Origin: Thermodesulfobacteriota bacterium
GTDB lineage: Bacteria > Desulfobacterota_D > UBA1144 > Nemesobacterales > UBA2774
Assembly (NCBI GenBank): GCA_039028315.1
Contig: JBCCIH010000113.1
Span: 1 to 7,878, forward strand
Length of the DNA: 7,878 nt
Direction: 5' to 3'
Made by a program: the position numbers and the translations under genes. Position 1 is the stretch's first letter. The number at the start of each line of letters is the position of its first letter. Under the pieces are notes generated by a model that worked only from the letters and a program-made list of their open reading frames with translations, searched no databases and was not told the origin of the DNA. This document shows, one piece after another, positions 5,496-7,878 of this stretch.

Positions 5496-6254
5496 ATGCC
5501 ATCACTAAAGAAAGTCGTAAGTTTTCTTGATAAGTATCTAAAAGTTAATGAAATCGAGGACTCAAGCTGGAACGGTCTTCAGTTTGAAGGCCGCTCCAGT
5601 GTAGATAAAATCGCATTTGCTGTTGACGCCTCGGTCAAATCTTTTGAAGAAGCTGTGGAAATTAACGCTGATATGCTAGTGGTTCATCACGGCCATTTCT
5701 GGAGCAATCACAATCCCTCAATTTCTGGCTGGTCAAAAGATAGAATCAAAGTTCTCTATGATAACGATCTATCGCTATATGCATGCCACCTGCCGCTCGA
5801 CAGACACAAAGAAGTGGGTAACAACGCAGAGATACTTAAACTCCTAGGTGCTCCAATAAAAAAAGAGTTTATGCACCATAAAGGTAAGAATATCGGATGG
5901 TTAGGGGAGAGAAAACGCGCGGTATCAATCACAGACATAGAAAGTAAATTAAATGATAAGCTAGATACAAAGTGCATAGTTCTTCCCTTCGGGACTAACA
6001 ATGTAAAAACCATTGCCGTATGCAGCGGCGGAGGAAGCTACTCTGGGTTTTACGAAGCGCTCGAAATGGGCGCAGATCTTTATATAACAGGCGACACAGC
6101 TGAACTCTACTATACGGCCCAGGACTCAGGTATGAACGTAATATTTGCAGGTCATCACGCAACAGAAACTGTTGGTCTTAAAGCCCTATCAAAAGTTGTC
6201 CAAAAAAAGCTTAAAGTTGATACCACCTTTATAGATTTACCCACAGGGTTGTGA
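5496..6254 (+). CDS. Nif3-like dinuclear metal centre protein (YbgI/DUF34 family)
   Basis: A 252-residue protein of the widespread Nif3 family, hexameric toroids with two metal ions per subunit. Annotation pipelines often call it 'GTP cyclohydrolase 1 type 2', but its cellular role remains unsettled. The expected metal ligands are all present: His64-His65 in VVHHGHFW, His98 and Asp102 in CHLPLDRH, and His220 with Glu224 in GHHATE. The N-terminal WNGLQFEG (25-32) is also typical. Its length matches the short E. coli YbgI type, without the inserted PII-like domain of longer homologues. The start at 5496 fits the usual N-terminus (LKKVVSFLDKYL), though no clear Shine-Dalgarno precedes it; coupling to the gene ending at 5475 is likely. 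Its stop lies 21 bases before the leuA -35 box. Confidence 0.92.
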   Translation: MPSLKKVVSFLDKYLKVNEIEDSSWNGLQFEGRSSVDKIAFAVDASVKSFEEAVEINADMLVVHHGHFWSNHNPSISGWSKDRIKVLYDNDLSLYACHLPLDRHKEVGNNAEILKLLGAPIKKEFMHHKGKNIGWLGERKRAVSITDIESKLNDKLDTKCIVLPFGTNNVKTIAVCSGGGSYSGFYEALEMGADLYITGDTAELYYTAQDSGMNVIFAGHHATETVGLKALSKVVQKKLKVDTTFIDLPTGL

Positions 6255-6286
6255 TTCTCTAACCACTTTTAATTATTGACAACCCT
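6245..6286. repeat. Inverted repeat AGGGTTGT / ACAACCCT around the leuA -35 region
   Basis: A perfect eight-base inverted repeat has arms at 6245-6252 and 6279-6286 with 26 bases between. The left arm overlaps the end of the Nif3-like gene; the right arm overlaps the last three bases of the leuA -35 box. The loop is too long and no T-run follows, so a terminator is unlikely. A pair of operator half-sites is possible but unproven. Confidence 0.35.
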
Positions 6287-6304
6287 ACAGTCCAGACTTA
6301 CAAT
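6276..6304 (+). promoter_or_regulatory. leuA: Near-consensus sigma-70 promoter of leuA
   Basis: TTGACA (6276-6281, perfect) and TACAAT (6299-6304, five of six) are separated by exactly 17 bases. Transcription should start near 6311, about 24 bases before the leuA ATG. That leaves room for the AGGAGGT ribosome binding site (6320-6326) but not for a leader peptide or T-box. Confidence 0.8.
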
Positions 6305-6334
6305 ATTTGTTTAAATTTTAGGAGGTTAATTGAA

Positions 6335-7878
6335 ATGGGAAGCAGTAATATGGTTAAGATATTCGATACGACCTTAAGAGATGGTGAGCAGGCTCCAGGT
6401 TGCGGAATGACTGCTGAAGAAAAGCTACGTGTAGCGCACCAGCTCGAGAAGTTGGGCGTTGACATTATCGAAGCCGGATTTCCGATTTCTTCAGAAGGTG
6501 ATTTCCAGTCTGTTAAAGTCATTGCCGATACAATAAGAGGCTGTGAGATAGCAGGGCTTTGCCGTGCTAACTACAGAGACATTGACAGAGGGTGGGAAGC
6601 TGTAAAGGGAGCTGAATCCCCAAGAATACATACCTTCATTGCAACCTCTGAGATTCATTTAAAGCATAAACTTAGAAAATCACAGGATGAAGTGCTTGAG
6701 ATCATAAGCGGCGCTGTGAAGCACGCAAGAAACTATACGCCAAATGTGGAGTTTTCTTGCGAAGATGCCACCAGAACGGATCTTGACTACCTTGTAAGGG
6801 CAGTAGATCTTGCGGTTAGATCAGGTGCTTCAACCATAAACATCCCTGACACTGTTGGATACACAGTGCCCGAGGAGTTTGCCCATATTATTAGAACTCT
6901 ACTTGAAAAGGTAGACGGGCTTGATGATCTAACTCTAAGCGTTCACTGCCATAACGACCTTGGTCTTGCTGTTGCTAACTCAACTGCAGCTGTTCAAGCA
7001 GGTGCACGACAGGTTGAGTGTACTATCAACGGCCTTGGCGAAAGAGCGGGCAATGCTTCTCTTGAAGAGATAGTTATGGGACTCAAGGTAAGAAATGACC
7101 ACAACCCGTTTGAAACTCGAATAAACACCGAGCATATCTATCCGACAAGCAGGTTAGTCTCGCAAATAACTGGTATTAACGTTCAGCCAAACAAAGCAAT
7201 TGTAGGCGCAAACGCTTTTGCCCATGAAGCAGGAATTCATCAGGACGGAGTTTTAAAAGAAAGGATCACATATGAGATCATGAGTCCTGAAGAGGTTGGT
7301 ATACCTTCAAATAAGATTGTTCTTGGTAAACACTCAGGACGTCATGCATTTAGGGACCGCCTTGAAGAGTATGGCTATTTCCTAGATGACGATACCTTTA
7401 TGGATGCTTTTGTTAAGTTCAAAGACCTTGCTGATAAAAAGAAATATGTTTTCGATGAAGACATAGAAGCTCTTATTAGTGAAGAGTTTGTCCGCTCATC
7501 TGATTTCTACAAAGTGTTATCTGCCAATTACTCAGGCGGAGTGGATATGCGTCCGGTCGCAACAGTAAGGCTATTAATTGACGATGAGGAAGTTACAGTT
7601 TCAGAGGTCGGTGATGGCCCGGTTGACGCAGCCTATCAGGCGGTGTCTAAAGCTACTGGTCTAAGCCCAACGCTAGAGACTTATAACGTTGCCGCTATCA
7701 CAGAAGGCATAGACGCCCAGGGTGAGGTTACGGTCAGAGTCGAGCAGGACGGCGTAATAACTCAAGGCCAGGGAGCCAACACTGACATCGTTGTTGCAAG
7801 CGTAAAAGCCTACGTCAACGCTCTTAATAAACTCCGCTGGCGTAAAGAGCACCCTAAACGCGCAACTATGAAAGGGCT
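6335..7878 (+). CDS. leuA: 2-isopropylmalate synthase LeuA (3' end beyond window)
   Basis: Catalyses the first committed step of leucine synthesis, condensing acetyl-CoA with 2-oxoisovalerate to 2-isopropylmalate in the cytosol. The frame runs open through 514 codons to the window edge, close to the usual full length of about 510-525, so probably only a few C-terminal residues are missing. The TIM-barrel has the signature FDTTLRDGEQ (10-19; Arg15 and metal ligand Asp16), His204 and His206 in VHCHNDLG, and Asn240 in NGLGERAGN, the remaining metal ligand. HEAGIHQDG (297-305) is a second signature, and GKHSGRHAF (331-339) lies in the linker. The C-terminal allosteric domain (about 395 onward) is present, so leucine feedback inhibition is expected. 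The ATG at 6335 has AGGAGGT eight bases upstream. It follows the Nif3-like gene but has its own strong promoter. Confidence 0.96.
   Translation, partial: MGSSNMVKIFDTTLRDGEQAPGCGMTAEEKLRVAHQLEKLGVDIIEAGFPISSEGDFQSVKVIADTIRGCEIAGLCRANYRDIDRGWEAVKGAESPRIHTFIATSEIHLKHKLRKSQDEVLEIISGAVKHARNYTPNVEFSCEDATRTDLDYLVRAVDLAVRSGASTINIPDTVGYTVPEEFAHIIRTLLEKVDGLDDLTLSVHCHNDLGLAVANSTAAVQAGARQVECTINGLGERAGNASLEEIVMGLKVRNDHNPFETRINTEHIYPTSRLVSQITGINVQPNKAIVGANAFAHEAGIHQDGVLKERITYEIMSPEEVGIPSNKIVLGKHSGRHAFRDRLEEYGYFLDDDTFMDAFVKFKDLADKKKYVFDEDIEALISEEFVRSSDFYKVLSANYSGGVDMRPVATVRLLIDDEEVTVSEVGDGPVDAAYQAVSKATGLSPTLETYNVAAITEGIDAQGEVTVRVEQDGVITQGQGANTDIVVASVKAYVNALNKLRWRKEHPKRATMKG

Noticed and set aside
6255..6334. 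Leucine leader peptide, T-box or terminator between the Nif3-like gene and leuA
   Set aside because: The gap is only 80 bases, has no Leu-codon-rich small frame, no T-box motif and no hairpin followed by T. The predicted leader is about 24 bases.
1..7878. CRISPR array, insertion sequence, integrase attachment site or phage genes
   Set aside because: No regularly spaced repeats, transposase or integrase motifs, or long flanking direct repeats were seen, and the tRNA 3' end is not duplicated nearby.

Overview
The window reads as an ordinary chromosomal segment of a Gram-negative (diderm) bacterium with moderately AT-rich DNA. A periplasmic lytic transglycosylase, type I signal peptides and strong AGGAGG-type ribosome binding sites support this. 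The phylum cannot be assigned from the sequence alone. I see no phage, IS element, CRISPR array or toxin-antitoxin pair, and nothing I would call a new system. The more interesting points are small and local.

Left part, minus strand (3393 to 3): queF (7-deazaguanine/queuosine pathway) ends inside a compact hairpin with a T-run that looks like an intrinsic terminator. After a 122-base gap comes a DppC/OppC-type ABC permease lacking its usual DppB, ATPase and binding-protein partners. A large TPR-rich Slt-type soluble lytic transglycosylase follows 29 bases later, so permease and transglycosylase are probably co-transcribed.

Middle: tRNA-Gln(CTG) is transcribed divergently from queF behind a plausible sigma-70 promoter. 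Next come an ABM-fold small protein (3738-4031) and a 59-codon two-helix membrane protein (4047-4226), apparently one operon. The stop codon of the small membrane gene overlaps that of a convergent exported TRASH/YHS-type metal-binding protein (4588 to 4223). Divergent from the latter is an FMN-type split-barrel (PNPOx-like) protein (4699-5139).

Right part, plus strand: a GlsB/YeaQ-type small membrane protein, a Nif3/YbgI dinuclear-metal protein 20 bases behind it, and then leuA (2-isopropylmalate synthase). leuA has a near-consensus promoter and a very short leader. Its frame is still open at the window edge after 514 codons and probably lacks only its last few residues.

The genes do not form one pathway. 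They are housekeeping functions (cell wall turnover, tRNA modification, leucine synthesis) with several small, probably stress- or redox-related proteins between them.
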